Shown here piece after piece: positions 10,949-22,425 of a DNA stretch of 64,000 nucleotides. Position 1 is the first letter of the stretch. Every line of letters begins with the position of its first letter. Location: NCBI GenBank assembly GCA_014621425.1, contig JAANBB010000139.1:22765-86764 (forward strand), in the 5' to 3' direction. The notes under the pieces were generated by a model, which worked only from the letters and a program-made list of their open reading frames with translations, searched no databases and was not told the DNA's origin. Made by a program: the position numbers and the translations under genes. This stretch comes from Cylindrodendrum hubeiense. Taxonomy: Eukaryota > Ascomycota > Sordariomycetes > Hypocreales > Nectriaceae.

Positions 10949-11963
10949 AGTTTTGACGACGTAACAAAGCAATAAAAGGTCTATTGATGCGAAGATTTAA
11001 TTGTCGAGTCTAATAATTTTCTAGAAAAACAATCCTCTCCTTCTTGTTTATCTGCTTTGAGAGCCCAACACCTGTTCAGTGGTCTGATACCGTGGAATCA
11101 TCTGCATGGTCGCCACTAGGATGGCGACTTTGACCAATAGCTAGTTTAGTTCTGTCGGGTTGGTATCAGGAGCGGAAAGACGCCCGAATCAAAGATATCA
11201 AAAGTGATTCGACTAGGTATAACAATCCTGGTTACATGACTACATTTTTCCAATTGGTGGCAATTGAAACCCGGTCCTGGTAAGTATTTGACGTGGGCCT
11301 GTGGTTCTCTACATGCATGATTGACTGCCCATTCTACGGCGCGGTGCGGCCCGGAAATCGCTGGGATTCATTTGGGCCCTCAAGGAGATGGCTTTCTCAT
11401 TCACCAAATATGAAGGCCCAAAGTTCCCGACGGCCCCGGGTGTGCGGAAGCTCATTCGAAAATAGGCCATGATATGTCACCGTAGACAGAAGGATACGGG
11501 GTGGCTATGGACAGCACAACTCCTGGCGATACCCAATCTTCAGGGAGAATGACAATTTGTCACAACTCGGAGAATTATCCGCCGTGTCGCTAATACACAT
11601 GGTGAATTAATTGATTGGACATCCAGGACAAGCCCTTGCTCCCCGAGCGCATTCCCAACCCCCGGCTATTGCTGTGGTGAAGTTAAGAGGAGGCATTTTC
11701 AAGCGAGGGGGCATGATCTTGAGCCACGATATAGATCATAGATTATTTACCAAACACTGCGGAGGAAAATATAATGAGTTTCCCTTCCTGCCACCTTGGT
11801 TCTTGTCGCCTATTGCTAATACAGAGTAAGGCCTGGCCCGTCACTGAGAGCCATTCCACAGATTTCTAGATGTTTCAGATTAAGATGTAATTGTTGAAGA
11901 GGATAGTTCCTGCCACACACATTATTGCGGACATAGAAATAAAATTCGACTTTCTACAAACTA
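10949..11963. other. Intergenic region containing the longest repeat copy
   Basis: About 1 kb between the 5' end of the methyltransferase and the 3' end of the NACHT gene. The only structure seen is the repeat at 11444-11653. A 72-codon frame at 11611-11829 lies over this repeat; its first dozen residues resemble those of a frame at the 5.8-kb copy simply because the DNA is repeated. Confidence 0.45.
11444..11653 (+). repeat. Dispersed repeat, longest copy
   Basis: The left part (11444 to about 11560) resembles 14941 to about 15085, and the right part (11586-11653) resembles 5811-5878. Many differences are C-to-T or G-to-A transitions, as expected from repeat-induced point mutation. No terminal repeats or coding motifs are visible, so the class is unknown: it may be an LTR fragment, a MITE or the end of a DNA element. 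Confidence 0.7.
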
Positions 11964-14472
11964 TCACAGACCAAATGAAATACGTAGCCTATTCCAGACT
12001 GATCTCCGCTTCTTGTTCGGCGTATCTTGATCGCTATCCTCGTTAGGCGTGCTACCTTCATCAGTATTCTCATAAATACTTGGCTCAACCTCTGGCTCTG
12101 TAAATCCCTTTATCAATATATAGATTCGCAGTCCTCGTGAAGCAGCCAGGTGTAGAAACGACTTGGTACCTTCCAACACCTCAAAGTACCCTTTCATTCC
12201 GTCTTGGAAGGAGTAGCGATGTTTTTTAAACAAAGTAATAAGACACTGCTCAAACTCATCCATAATTTCCACAGCTGCTTGACCTGTCGTGACTTCTATG
12301 TCACCGGCATATTTAAAAATGTCGTCGATCCAATGTTTGAGATGTGGTTTAAGAATGGTAAGGTGGCATAGGTGCATCAATGATTTGAATTGATACACAT
12401 GCGCGCCCAATAAAATGCCACAGGGCTCAAATGATGGTCCTGCTTGTTGAAGAAGAAGGGGGCTGACGTCTTGGCTTCTGAGGAAATCCAGGACTGTTCG
12501 GTGAAGGGGCTCCACTCTGTCCCCGAGAGGAACAGGCTCGTCGGTATTGTGGGCAATATGCAGCAGATCTTTGCATTGTGCCATGAGTCGACGTTTTTCA
12601 AGTTTCACTCTCTCTTTACCACTCTCTTCTATCAGTGGCCAGGTCTCCAATGATATTGCAGGTGTGGATTTCACCTGAAAGTCCTCAGGGTTTAGAAACA
12701 GGAATGTAAGCAAGGGAATAGGGCCGTATGCCCGAGCAATCATCTGAAGCGTTCGAGCAGCATGTTTCTTATACACCCGTTCTATTCCGTTCAACATCCG
12801 GCCAAAAAATGGCTCCAGTTCATCAGGGAGCTCACTCATTCGACGGTTCATGATCGACAAGTCGTCACCATTCCTAAGGCCTCGGAGTAAAGATCGTACC
12901 ACTAGGAAAACCCAGAGGAAAACACCATGAGCTCTTTCTGTTATTTCTCCAACAAGAAACGCGGCATCGTCTGGGCTCGTACTTTGAAAGCTTTGGAACT
13001 CGTAATTCCGGAGAAGCATACCAGATATAAAAATGCGGATATCCTTTTCAGTGAGATCGTGCATTTTTAATTGCCAGCGACTTTGTCCAAAGGTATCCAA
13101 GAAGTCTATCCAAGGGCGACTAGACGCACATATTTTGATGTTTAGAAAGTCTCCCAGGTGCTGGAAATACTTTGCCAGTTCATGATGGTCACCCGAGAAC
13201 TCATCCAACCCATCCACAAAGAGACAGATTTTGACCCGGGGCGTAATTGTTGCTGTCGATGTTCCAATTGCAGTTTCAGTTGAAAGCCCACCAAGTTTGG
13301 ACAAACATTCAAACAATTCTTCAAGGGTCCAAGAATCCATATGTTGGAGTGAACTGTCAGTCCAGCGTCTAGAGCAAACGATCTCGCAAAGGTCAGGTCG
13401 CTTCAACAAAATCTCGAATAATAGGGTTCGCAGAAGGCCCTCTTGAGTCATTTGAAGAGAGGTCCCGGCACTCCAAAAGTAATGTTTCGCAATTATGATA
13501 TCCTCACCTCCCCACTGTCGGAGGAGTAATTGCGTGGTGGGGTGCCGGGTTAAGAACTTCATCATTGTCGACTTTCCGGAGCCCGCCTTTCCAGTAATCC
13601 AGTAAACTCCATGCTGGTTGCGAAGCCATTCGGCCAAACTAACAGTCGTATCCTGGCTAAATACCCATTGGAACGTGGCTTCGTACGCAGGGGGGATGCC
13701 TGACTCCCTGTCTCGTAATTGTTGAAAGTAAAGACCTCGTATGATAGCTCTGGCTTTGTCAAAATCGCGCAGAGTTTGCACCAGTGCTGGCAAAGAGTTG
13801 CCAATTTCTTTAAGATCGTACGGGGTGAAGCGCCAGTCACGGCCGTTCATATCCACTATTTCAAGGATTTCAAAAATTTCACGGCGTAGCATTTTTCGTT
13901 TAGACTCCAAGGTACGCGCTCCTGTTGACGAGCCCATGCTGGATGCCACCTTATGAGGTTCCACGAGATCATAACCTAAATCCAGATATTGAACGCTTTG
14001 GGTTATGCTATTAGTACCCAAGATGACAGAAGATACTCAATGTGGGGGCTTACTCTAAATGAAACCTGAGCCTCAAGAACACTGCATCTCGCATCCGAAT
14101 GATTCGATCTTCCAAGTCAGAAATTTCTTGCTTTTTGACCACTCGCTTCACTGAAAGTACCGCACTATGTAGGAATCGATCCATTTTTCCTTTGGGTACA
14201 CGACCTTTAACTCGTTTTAGTAGCTCCAAGAGCTCTTCAGTCAGACCAGAGCATCCTCGGATCAGATTGACGAGGTCAGGGTCTTCCTTGCAACACTTTT
14301 CCGCCTCCAGCTTGGCGAGAATATGATGTAGATTCGTCGTCACCAAAGTTATTTCTTCATCTTCTTTCAAGCTGTCCTCCGGGCGTAACCAGTACTGGTA
14401 GCATGTCGACCAAAGCTTCGACGTTAGTTCGACAAATTGAATAATATTACCGGCCACCGCAATGGCTTCCAT
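11964..14472 (-). CDS. NACHT-domain STAND (NLR-like) protein
   Basis: Two exons, 14472-14054 and 14007-11964, with a 46-nt intron (GTAAGC...TAG); 820 aa. Residues 1-140 form a helical N-terminal domain of the kind found on fungal STAND proteins (start MEAIAVAGNIIQFVELTSKL). A linker carries PPAYEATFQWVF, the usual lead-in to NACHT. Walker A is GKAGSGKST at about 279-287 and Walker B is CLFVDGLDEF at about 401-410, followed by ASSRPW and the winged-helix region. The C-terminus lacks the tandem ankyrin, WD40 or TPR repeats usual in this class; it has one LHLAASRGL stretch and a basic tail (KKRRSVWNRLRISFGL). Such proteins act in non-self recognition and programmed cell death. It could be a short natural form or a truncated copy. 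It sits between repeat relics, a common setting for fungal NLR genes. Confidence 0.85.
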
Positions 14473-15620
14473 CGCATAGACTAGCCTTAAGGCACTCCAC
14501 TTAGATTGGCGATTAATAATGCGGATCCAGTATAAGACGGCGTAAATTATCGCTTGCGTGTGAATCGTTTGTAAACACTTCGTGGTGTTCAAGATTTCGA
14601 ATCGGAAGGAGATTCTCTATCCTGCTCACAGCCTCGTCCATGTTATCTTTAGAAGTGCCCAATGCCACCCAATGCAAAAGCAGGCGGTCAAAATCGGCAG
14701 AAATCATAACCCCTCCTCATGCAGGTTGTTGCCATAGCCAGCCTGAGACCACCAGGCTGAGAACCCGTGACGAGTAGGTGACATGCAGGTGTAACCAAGG
14801 GGATCTAAGGTTATTGATATAACAAGAAACATGGCTTTAAATTCTCCTAAATGAGCTAAAATACGAATTGCATACATTGCGGGACTCATCTAACCGAGCT
14901 AAATTAATTGGGGCCTTGAGCTCCTGAAAGATCCGGATGGGCGGAAGCTCATTCGAAAACAGGCTCCAGAGATGTCATCATAGAAATAAAAATGCGGGGT
15001 GGTTATGGACAGTACAATCGCAGGCAGCACAATCTCAGGTAGCGCACAATATTTTTGGAGGATGGTGATTTGCCAATACTCAAGTAAGGTGGTTCTAGAA
15101 GCAAAGAGCGTTTTATACATGGGAGATATGAACATGTCGAACATCATGTCACACGCAAGTCAAGCCCCCGATCACAAGTAGTGACAAGCGATTCGGTGAG
15201 GTACATCCTGAAAGAATCCACCTCAAAAATCTCTAACATATTATTCACGAGTTGAGGATAGCGTAAATTAGCAGCTCGGTCCCCTTTCGCATGCTGTTCC
15301 TTACTCTATCGATCAATGGTGGAGAGCGAGCTAAATGCGAGACACGAAAGGGTGTTTCTCAGCTATCACCCTCAATAGCACTATTGCCACCAAAGACTGA
15401 GAGTAACCTTCGTTATATTATACTTCTGATTAGAATGTTGAAAGAATATAAAAATTGAAGAACCCTTCAAGTAGAAGATTTACTATAAACTCTCCAGAGA
15501 GGGACAGAGATGAGGGGCCGAATACAGCGAGCCGAAAGAAAAGAATTCGAAACACTACCTTAACTGCTGATTAACCCTCGTCATTCATCCGACCTCGTCA
15601 GCCATCGTCGGCCCGCCATC
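14473..15620. other. Intergenic region with a repeat relic
   Basis: The region lies between the 5' end of the NACHT gene and the 3' end of the APH-type kinase. The partial repeat copy at 14941-15085 is the only structure recognised. Short open frames on both strands have no domain. Confidence 0.45.
14941..15085 (+). repeat. Dispersed repeat, left-half copy
   Basis: It begins with GCGGAAGCTCATTCGAAAA, shared exactly with 11444-11462. It continues with GGGGTGG-TATGGACAG-ACAA, aligned to 11444-11560 with a few small gaps and mostly transition differences. This points to a common mobile-element ancestor. Confidence 0.7.
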
Positions 15621-16487
15621 TCAGCTCCACATTTCAAGCTTCATGCTTGACAGCCAAAGAGATTGGTTTGGATATTCGTCCAAGACCATGCGCACGTAGT
15701 CGTGCCAATCATCGTTCCAACCACCGTTGGCGTAGGTAGCCGTCGAATATTCCCAGTAGGTCGGATACCACGACGCAAACTCCCAGTCAATGATTACTGG
15801 CGTCCCATCGGGCTGCACCATGATGTTCTTTCTCTGAAAGTCGTTGTGGGTGAATACGGGAGAGCCATCGCCGCGAAGGACAGTCGGCAGGACATGTTGG
15901 TAATACTGGGTCTTATGGTCCATCCGCTCGCCGGTGTCGAGCAAGTATATCCGAATAATGCAATCTATTAGCTCGTCCTCAGTTGCAAACGATTTCTTGA
16001 CCTCATGGGCCCCCCGCGTCTCCAAGAACATGTCATCGAGTGGCGGTCCGCCGTCAATGTTACCGAAGTAGCCCGGGTGCTTTAGTTTCCGGAGCTGATC
16101 GAAATAAGTCCGAAGGGTCCTAGCGATGGCAGTTTTACGAGTCTGGTCAAGGCTGTCCCATAAGTTCAGAAGCGTCGTGCCCGGCATATATTCCATGACG
16201 ATATATGTGATGACCCTCTCCCCCTTTTGACGTTGGTAAATGGCGTAGACCTTGGGGATCGGCACCGTCGTGGACTTTGCCACGTGCAGCATGTTATGGG
16301 CCTCGATAGGTCTGACGTAAATGCCAAACTTGATGACGAATCTCGCCTGAATTCTCACCAGGCGACAGCCGGTGGACTCATGGAGCAAGACTTCAGAGCC
16401 ATTGATGTCATTTGGAGTCGGCAGAGGGTCGGGATAGTTCTGAAACCGGTCCACAAACAGGACCTCATATGGCGCTGCCTCGGACAT
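15621..16487 (-). CDS. APH-fold small-molecule kinase (phosphotransferase family)
   Basis: A single exon of 288 aa from the first ATG (16487); the eight codons upstream have no ATG. The N-lobe has VIKFG with the ATP-binding lysine at about 53, and MEYMPGTTL forms the hinge. The C-lobe carries the Brenner motif THNDFQRKNI (catalytic Asp at about 216) and IIDWEFASWYP (metal-binding Asp at about 234). These define the aminoglycoside-phosphotransferase/choline-kinase-like fold (PF01636 as I recall), expanded in filamentous fungi. The substrates of these fungal members are mostly unknown, so drug resistance should not be assumed. The gene lies alone between a NACHT gene and a gap, with no obvious partner. 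Confidence 0.88.
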   Translation of the reverse strand: MSEAAPYEVLFVDRFQNYPDPLPTPNDINGSEVLLHESTGCRLVRIQARFVIKFGIYVRPIEAHNMLHVAKSTTVPIPKVYAIYQRQKGERVITYIVMEYMPGTTLLNLWDSLDQTRKTAIARTLRTYFDQLRKLKHPGYFGNIDGGPPLDDMFLETRGAHEVKKSFATEDELIDCIIRIYLLDTGERMDHKTQYYQHVLPTVLRGDGSPVFTHNDFQRKNIMVQPDGTPVIIDWEFASWYPTYWEYSTATYANGGWNDDWHDYVRMVLDEYPNQSLWLSSMKLEMWS

Positions 16488-17423
16488 GATGTAATTCACC
16501 CCAAGTGCCAATGTTGTTGTTTGAGCATTGGAATGGTCCTTGTCGTTAATGAGTCATGGAAGGAGAGAAGCAGAAGAAGAATAAAGAAAGTGGGAAGAGC
16601 ACCCTGGGGGCTTAAGCGCCGGGACACCCGCTTGCACGCATTAGCGAGAGGGGCGGGAGGGGGTAAGTGACGCTCCAGATTTGGCGCTTGAAATAGCCGC
16701 TGAGCCGCCTAAGGATTCGGCTAGACCCCTCTAGACGCCGAAACAAGGCAGCGATTATGTGGCGGGTTATTCCAACTTCCAACTCGAAGCCAATCGGGCC
16801 AGTCGCTGGGGCACCGCAGCCGCTTCCAATTCAACGCCGGCCCGCTAGTTGTACCATATGAGACACCGGTCGAGGCACAGCCACTTCGTCTAAACGCTGG
16901 CTGAGAGATGGCTCGCCCAGTGGTGGCCTATAATCCGGCGCGTACCAAAACGAACTCGATGTACAGGAGCCCAATCAGCGGCTTTCAACCAAAGGTCCAG
17001 CACCTCTTCAGATCCTTCGTCCAAGTACCAGACTCTTTATGGCTGCCCTGGAACCGCCTAATCCAAAATGGCTACCAACAGCCCTCGCGAAATAGGCAAC
17101 CCGAGAACTTCCGAGATCCAACTTAGAATACCTACGCCGAAATGAAACAGGAGGGTATTGTTGGAACCAACAGATATTGCTGGAACCAACTCGACAGACA
17201 CTTCTCTCCAACATTAGCCTAGACCTCACAGTCGAGTATAAAGCAGCAGTAAAAATGCAGTATGTACATAGAGCAGTTCCCCATCATTCTTCATCCAAAG
17301 CCTTAAGCACGCTCCAGCTACCACACCACCACTGGACCTCGAAACAATCTGCCTCATTTTTGCTCCCCATCTCGCGACAAGAAAATAAAGGCTTGCGTTT
17401 TCGGACATCTTTCCACTTTCAGC
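16488..17423. other. Intergenic region between divergent genes
   Basis: About 0.9 kb upstream of both the APH-type kinase (leftward) and the small protein at 17424. A TATAAA at 17237-17242 is a possible core promoter for the rightward gene. The sequence is GC-richer around 16660-16920 but holds no gene I can support. Confidence 0.4.
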
Positions 17424-17807
17424 ATGTCCTACTATCATGTCTATCTCATAGAAACCTTGGGTGTCCCACGGAATCATCATGCCATCTTCGTGCAAACTCA
17501 AAAAGATGGGTCTGGAACTCTCTTCAACGTCAGGGGCGATGTCCAGGAAGGCATGACATACGAAACCAGAGATATTTTGAAGGGTCCCGAGTTGTCCAAT
17601 ACATTCGTATCGAAGTTGCAGTTGGGATTGGTCAAGGTCGAGGACCTTTCCCGCGTCGACTCTATCTGCCGCGCCAATCCCCCTCCCGTGAAACAATTCA
17701 ACGGACCGAAACGGATCAACAAGAATCAACCTCTCCGACGCTGCCAAGAGTGGACAAAAGAGAGCATTGAAACCCTCAAGGCCGAAGGCATTCTCGTGAA
17801 TGGCTGA
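17424..17807 (+). CDS. Small conserved fungal protein of unknown function
   Basis: A single exon of 127 aa. The sequence begins MSYYHVYLIETLG, has FNVRGDVQEGM and DILKGPELS in the middle, and ends with PLRRCQEWTKESIETLKAEGIL. I recall this pattern (YHxYLVET near the start, RCQEWT near the end) from a widespread group of short fungal proteins of unknown role, possibly the family named DUF6914. There is no signal peptide or membrane segment, so it is probably cytosolic. Codon usage and the conserved C-terminal motif make it a better candidate than the overlapping frames on either strand. Confidence 0.75.
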   Translation: MSYYHVYLIETLGVPRNHHAIFVQTQKDGSGTLFNVRGDVQEGMTYETRDILKGPELSNTFVSKLQLGLVKVEDLSRVDSICRANPPPVKQFNGPKRINKNQPLRRCQEWTKESIETLKAEGILVNG

Positions 17808-18614
17808 TTTGTTGCTGTCGGCTCGTCGAGTCGGAATATTAAATTCAGGGACAGATTTTGTTCATCTTGTCGTTTTCTTGTTTCATGTTCTGCTTGTTTT
17901 TTGATCGGTTGCTGATTATGTGGGTTTCTTGTGGCTCATTTTATTTGTTCGCTCCTTGTTGCGGTTAGATAGATCTAAGGCTGTACAGTATTTAGATGTT
18001 ACATCTGTTTCAATCAAGTTCCCTCTAATCCTTCTCTAGATCTCCCCATCCTATAATTCCGTTCCTTTTATTCCACTCAACTTTCGGTCGAAAAATACCT
18101 TGAGCTAGTGAGGGAACTAAAACATCCGTCTGTTCAGAATCGGAATGTCGTTGATGTTTCCCAGGCTCCACCTAATTTCACAATAAATCGATTGTCAGGG
18201 ACCCGCCGACCACATGACGTCAACGACACAATGGAGTATGCTTTGTCAAAGCCATTTCTTTATCACCTAAAAAATATTACGTCTCTCATTACACAACACG
18301 TTCTGGCAGATTGTATTGAATAGCACGCGAGTAAATTATGTTATCAAGATTGATCTAGTCTTGACTACCCCACAACCAGCCCCAGATAAGTGAGGCGGCT
18401 CCACCTAAATTTCCAAGAGTGGCTACTAGAAGCGAAGGATATCAATGCCAAAAAAAGAATCCGAGGAGGAAGTTCATCAGCACCTGATCTTATTTTTAGG
18501 GAAATTACAAATGCTGCTCTTCTTCAAAATCGAAAGGTCCATACAATCTAAAGCCCATCTGTCTACAAGCTTGCATTTCTCTTCCAGGGTTCATCATTCC
18601 CCAATACTATCATC
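17808..18614. other. Intergenic region without visible gene
   Basis: The region contains the 3' flank of the small protein gene and the promoter of the hydrolase. A T-rich stretch at 17860-17950 may be 3' untranslated sequence. A 72-codon frame at 18108-18323 has no features. Confidence 0.4.
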
Positions 18615-19685
18615 ATGGCGGCTACCACGACAAATCCCATATTCAAGGTCGCCATTATACAGATGAGGCCAAAGGTACGCATATGACACCCTTCTTGATG
18701 ATACCAACCCTTCCCTCAGGGGCTTGCATGGTGGGGCATGGTGCTAAATCCCTTTTGGTAGCCCCTCGATGCGGAGTACAATTTTGCGCATGCTACTAGA
18801 CAAATTCGGCTTGCAGCAGCACAGGGAGTGTCGCTGGCTGTTGTACCAGAGTACCACTTGACGGGCTGGGTTCCTGAAGAACCATCCTTTGCATTGACAT
18901 CCGAAGATGCTCGTCGTTACCTTCAGCGATACCAAGACTTGGCAGCCGAACTTCATATAAACATTTGCACGGGAACCATCGTTTCCGAGGCACCAAAACG
19001 CAACACTCGCCAAGCAGCCACCGAAAGCACCGAGGCATCCAGGCGAACCCTTCTCAATACATCACATTTTATTGACCACAATGGCCGTCTCCTGGGTAGT
19101 TACACCAAAACCAACCTTTGGATCCCGGAGCGTCAGCACCTGACCTCATCCGTCGACTACGCGAGGCAAACAACCACGCAAACGAGCTCATCCAACCCTC
19201 ACCAAATAATCAACACTCCTTTGGGGCCTGTTGGTATCCTCGTCTGCTGGGACCTTGCCTTTCCCGAAGCATTCCGACAGCTCGTTCTCGCTGGCGCCAA
19301 AATCATTATCATTCCGTCGTACTGGACATCTGCAGATATGTGCAAAGAAGGGCTTGCATATAATCCAGAGTGTGAGAAGATGTTCGTGCAATCTACGCTA
19401 ATCACACGATCATTTGAGAACACCGCAGCAGTCATTTATTGCAATGTGGGTGGTCCTACGGAAGAAGGATTCTTTGGGTGCAGCCAAGTTGCGTTGCCTA
19501 TTGTGGGGACAGTGCCTGGAAGCTTTACAGATGGAGAGGAAGGGATGCGTGTTTTGGATGTGGATATGCGGACTGTCGAGCTGGCGGAGCATAATTACGA
19601 AATTAGGAAAGACTTAGGGAGGGAGGGTTGGCATTATGGGTATGCAAAGGGCCGAGATACCGTCAAGTTGAGTAGCAACCTGTAG
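18615..19685 (+). CDS. Nitrilase-superfamily carbon-nitrogen hydrolase
   Basis: Two exons, 18615-18674 and 18762-19685, with an 87-nt intron (GTACGC...GTAG); 327 aa. The complete catalytic triad of the nitrilase superfamily is present: Glu at about 50 in VVPEYHLTGW, Lys at about 136 in YTKTNLW and Cys at about 182 in ILVCWDLAFPE. Length and motif spacing fit an amidase or N-carbamoyl-type branch acting on small C-N bonds (amides, carbamoyl amines or nitriles); the exact substrate cannot be assigned. It is probably cytosolic, with no leader. It converges with an amino-acid/amine permease, followed by a zinc-cluster regulator. The products would be an acid plus ammonia or amine, so a role in nitrogen scavenging is a reasonable inference. 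Confidence 0.92.
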
Positions 19686-20370
19686 ACTATCAGCCAATAC
19701 CTGGTCAATACACCACCACATATAACAGGAGGATAAGATCATTAATGAGTGTTTTCCCCTTTTGAAGAGCTGTGGGGCCCTAGCGGTAAATTGTTCTTAA
19801 AAGGCAAGTTTCTGCTCTGCATTCGTTGCGTAGCTGGTCGTGGCCGGTCGTGGCTTCAGGCTGCCTCTGCAGCAATCTTGTTTATACTGTGATTACACAG
19901 ATTCTTTTTCTTGCATCTCAGATAAAATCTGCAAATTCGACCATATCAGCATGCGTTGCGAAAAAAACGTGGGGCTAGGCTTGGGCGTCAACAAAGTTGC
20001 GAGTAGGCAGGACAGCTCAAATTACACTTCCCACCAGAAGTATCAACAAGCCACGCGAATTAAATTCGTCTCAAACGGATTGCACAGAATAGCAGAATTT
20101 TGTAAAGCAGGTGATGCCTAAAGTAAGACAATGCCTGGCTGATAATCAGCACAGCCCAACTCTGTGGGGACCATGTATCTTGATGACTATAGAGCACATT
20201 GTATAGATTAAATTGAGTTTATGTAAAAGTAATCTACAGACAGAAGCCCTTCTGGCCAAGTAACAACAATTCGAACTCAGTCGAGCTTGGATAATACAAA
20301 AAGTGACCAGAACCTTTGGTGTTTTGCCGCCACACACAGAAACCAATTGCACTCAATATATGGGTCTTAA
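19686..20370. other. Convergent intergenic region
   Basis: The 3' flanks of the hydrolase and the permease meet here. A 93-codon frame at 19840-20121 begins with a non-ATG codon and shows no domain. Nothing else is recognised. Confidence 0.4.
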
Positions 20371-22425
20371 CTAAGAGTCGGAAGTCTTTTCAGGCTTTAG
20401 CTCCTGTGAAACCAAATTCGCCACAGGGAGATCTTCTCCTAGGATAAGATCGAGTTTCGGACCATTATATGTCTTCCTCTTAACGATCCATAGTCCTGCC
20501 ACAAAGACTATGAAGATTCCGAGCACGGCAGTGACGTAATCTGATGTGTATTAGAGGTGGTGCATCTACAAAACGAGCGAGAGGGTACGTACTCATAGTA
20601 GATAGATTGATTGGGATGGCGGGAGGGAAGCAGAAGAACTAGACGTGACGAAGACGTGTCAGCACGGTCGCTCAAGGTCGGACTACTTGGAGTGGTCAGG
20701 GTTTAGGGGGACTCACAACAGAGGTGACAAGCACGAAAATAACCGCCGTGTAGTTCATGATATATCCCAACGTCTTTCCAAGGGAGAACTCAGGAGGGTT
20801 GGCTAAAACGATGTGTCGGCCCCGGATAAGCAGAATCATAATCGGTGCAGCGTATGATAGATTGAGGAATAGGGTGCAGCTCGCGATGTAGGCATTGAAA
20901 GCTACCTCCGGTCCTGCAAGTATGTTAGAACAAAGCAAGACACACGTGTGGCCAGGTGAGAGTTACCAAGATAGATGAGACCGAAGAGTAGATTGAAGAT
21001 TGCCTGGGCAACGATGGCTCGAACCGGAACGTTGAGCTTGGGATGGAGGTGTGAGAGGCTTCGGAGAATATGTCAGCAACTTTGGCTTTCAATGTCGCAT
21101 GGTGACTTACTATCGAGAGAAGGGTGTGCCATTGTCTCGTGCCATCGCCCACAGCAGGCGACTACCAGATGTGACACATCCGTTGGCGCCATTGACAAAG
21201 CACAGAGCAACAGCTACGCTAAGTATAGCAGCAGCGGCGCTGCTACCAGTCGCTTGGTATATCAATTCCGTGAGAGGACTTTGCGTTGGTGACGCCAGGA
21301 GGAGGTCGAGGTCAACAAAGCAGAAAAGCATCACAAGGATGAAAGCAATACCCCTAAAACACTGTCAGCACGGGACTTCTACTCATTAGGGGGTTGACTA
21401 ACGTAACACCGCCGACAAGAACAGCAGAGACCATGGCTATCGGGGCGTCCCTGGCAGGATGGGGCATCTCCTCTGTCATATGAGCAACAGCGTCGAAACT
21501 ACAGGCATGTTAGTTATCCTGCAATCGAAGCATTACGGAAGGTACTGACCCAATGAGACTGAGAGCTGACTGAAGCAACCCAAGCATCCAGGCCGTGCCA
21601 TCACTCCAGCCAGTCGTGTTGGAAAAGTTCGTAAAAACAAATTCCGCATCAGTCTTGGGAGCAGTAGCAAGAAGCACAATGCTGATCACGACGACGCTCG
21701 CAATAGACCAGTACACTGTAGGGAGTCAGTAAATCGTCATTCTGAGAAGGGGAATGACGTACAGGCTCCCTCATTCCAGCGATTCTGAATGGGAAATGCG
21801 TAAATGTTCAGTAGCACGCCAATGATGGATACCGCAACAAACATCAAGTATGTACTCCATTGCGTGATTTGGTAGGTGCCACCGGAGCCTACAACCGCAG
21901 CGGCCACCAGGAATCGAGCTGTCCGATGTCAATTAGATGTCAATTGTAAAGAGCGTGATACCGTACCTCCAAAATACGCCGCAGTTGTGTTAAGCGTGAG
22001 CCAGCCCGCAATGTTGACCCATCCGACAAGAAAGCTCTACTCTCCGTAAGTATATGCAAGACGCAAGTATTGCTTGACTTACAATCGATTTCTTCCATTT
22101 CTCAGTGCACAAGGCATAAGCATGGTGGTATTGCCCTCCAGCAGTGGGCCAGAGCGACGCCAGCTCCCCGACACTGGCACTCAAGCAGACGTTGCAAACT
22201 ACACAGAAAATAAAGCCATACACAAATGAAACAGATCCGCCGGATGGCATAACGAGGCCGATTGATCCGGCAAGAGAAATCCAAGTACTTGTAGGACGTT
22301 AGCTTCATAACTTGGTCACTTCGCGGGTCGGCGTACTTGAGAATAGCAAATGCCATGCCTATCATCGTAAGCTTAGAAAAGCGCTTCTGGAGGTGACCCC
22401 CCTGCCCTGTAGCGTGACCAGCCAT
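20371..22425 (-). CDS. Amino-acid/amine permease (APC superfamily)
   Basis: Eleven exons fit by splice sites and reading frame: 22425-22337, 22287-22083, 22036-21967, 21918-21763, 21715-21550, 21498-21403, 21353-21111, 21058-20967, 20913-20717, 20638-20593 and 20540-20371, giving 509 aa. The sequence starts with KRFSKLTMIGMAFAILNTW, then the APC signature region MPSGGSVSFVYGF, and ELASLWPTAGGQYHHAYAL. About twelve membrane segments follow, including the conserved FDAVAHMTEEMPHPARDAP and NGANGCVTSGSRLLWAMARD, with FFCFPPAIP near the end. This is the fungal GABA/choline/amino-acid permease branch of the APC superfamily, a plasma-membrane importer. The first ATG chosen may be slightly internal: the frame stays open upstream to about 22512, so a short 5' exon could be missing. 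Confidence 0.9.

Noticed and set aside
9593..11000. Methyltransferase first read as a pseudogene fragment with only its C-terminal half
   Set aside because: Seven short introns with proper borders reconnect all conserved motifs into one intact frame.
5824..11829. Apparent pair of related small proteins at 5824-6036 and 11611-11829
   Set aside because: Only about a dozen N-terminal residues match, and these reflect the 68-bp DNA repeat rather than a conserved gene.
15621..16487. Antibiotic-resistance gene based on the APH fold
   Set aside because: The fold is widely expanded in fungi with unknown substrates, and nothing in the sequence points to an aminoglycoside.
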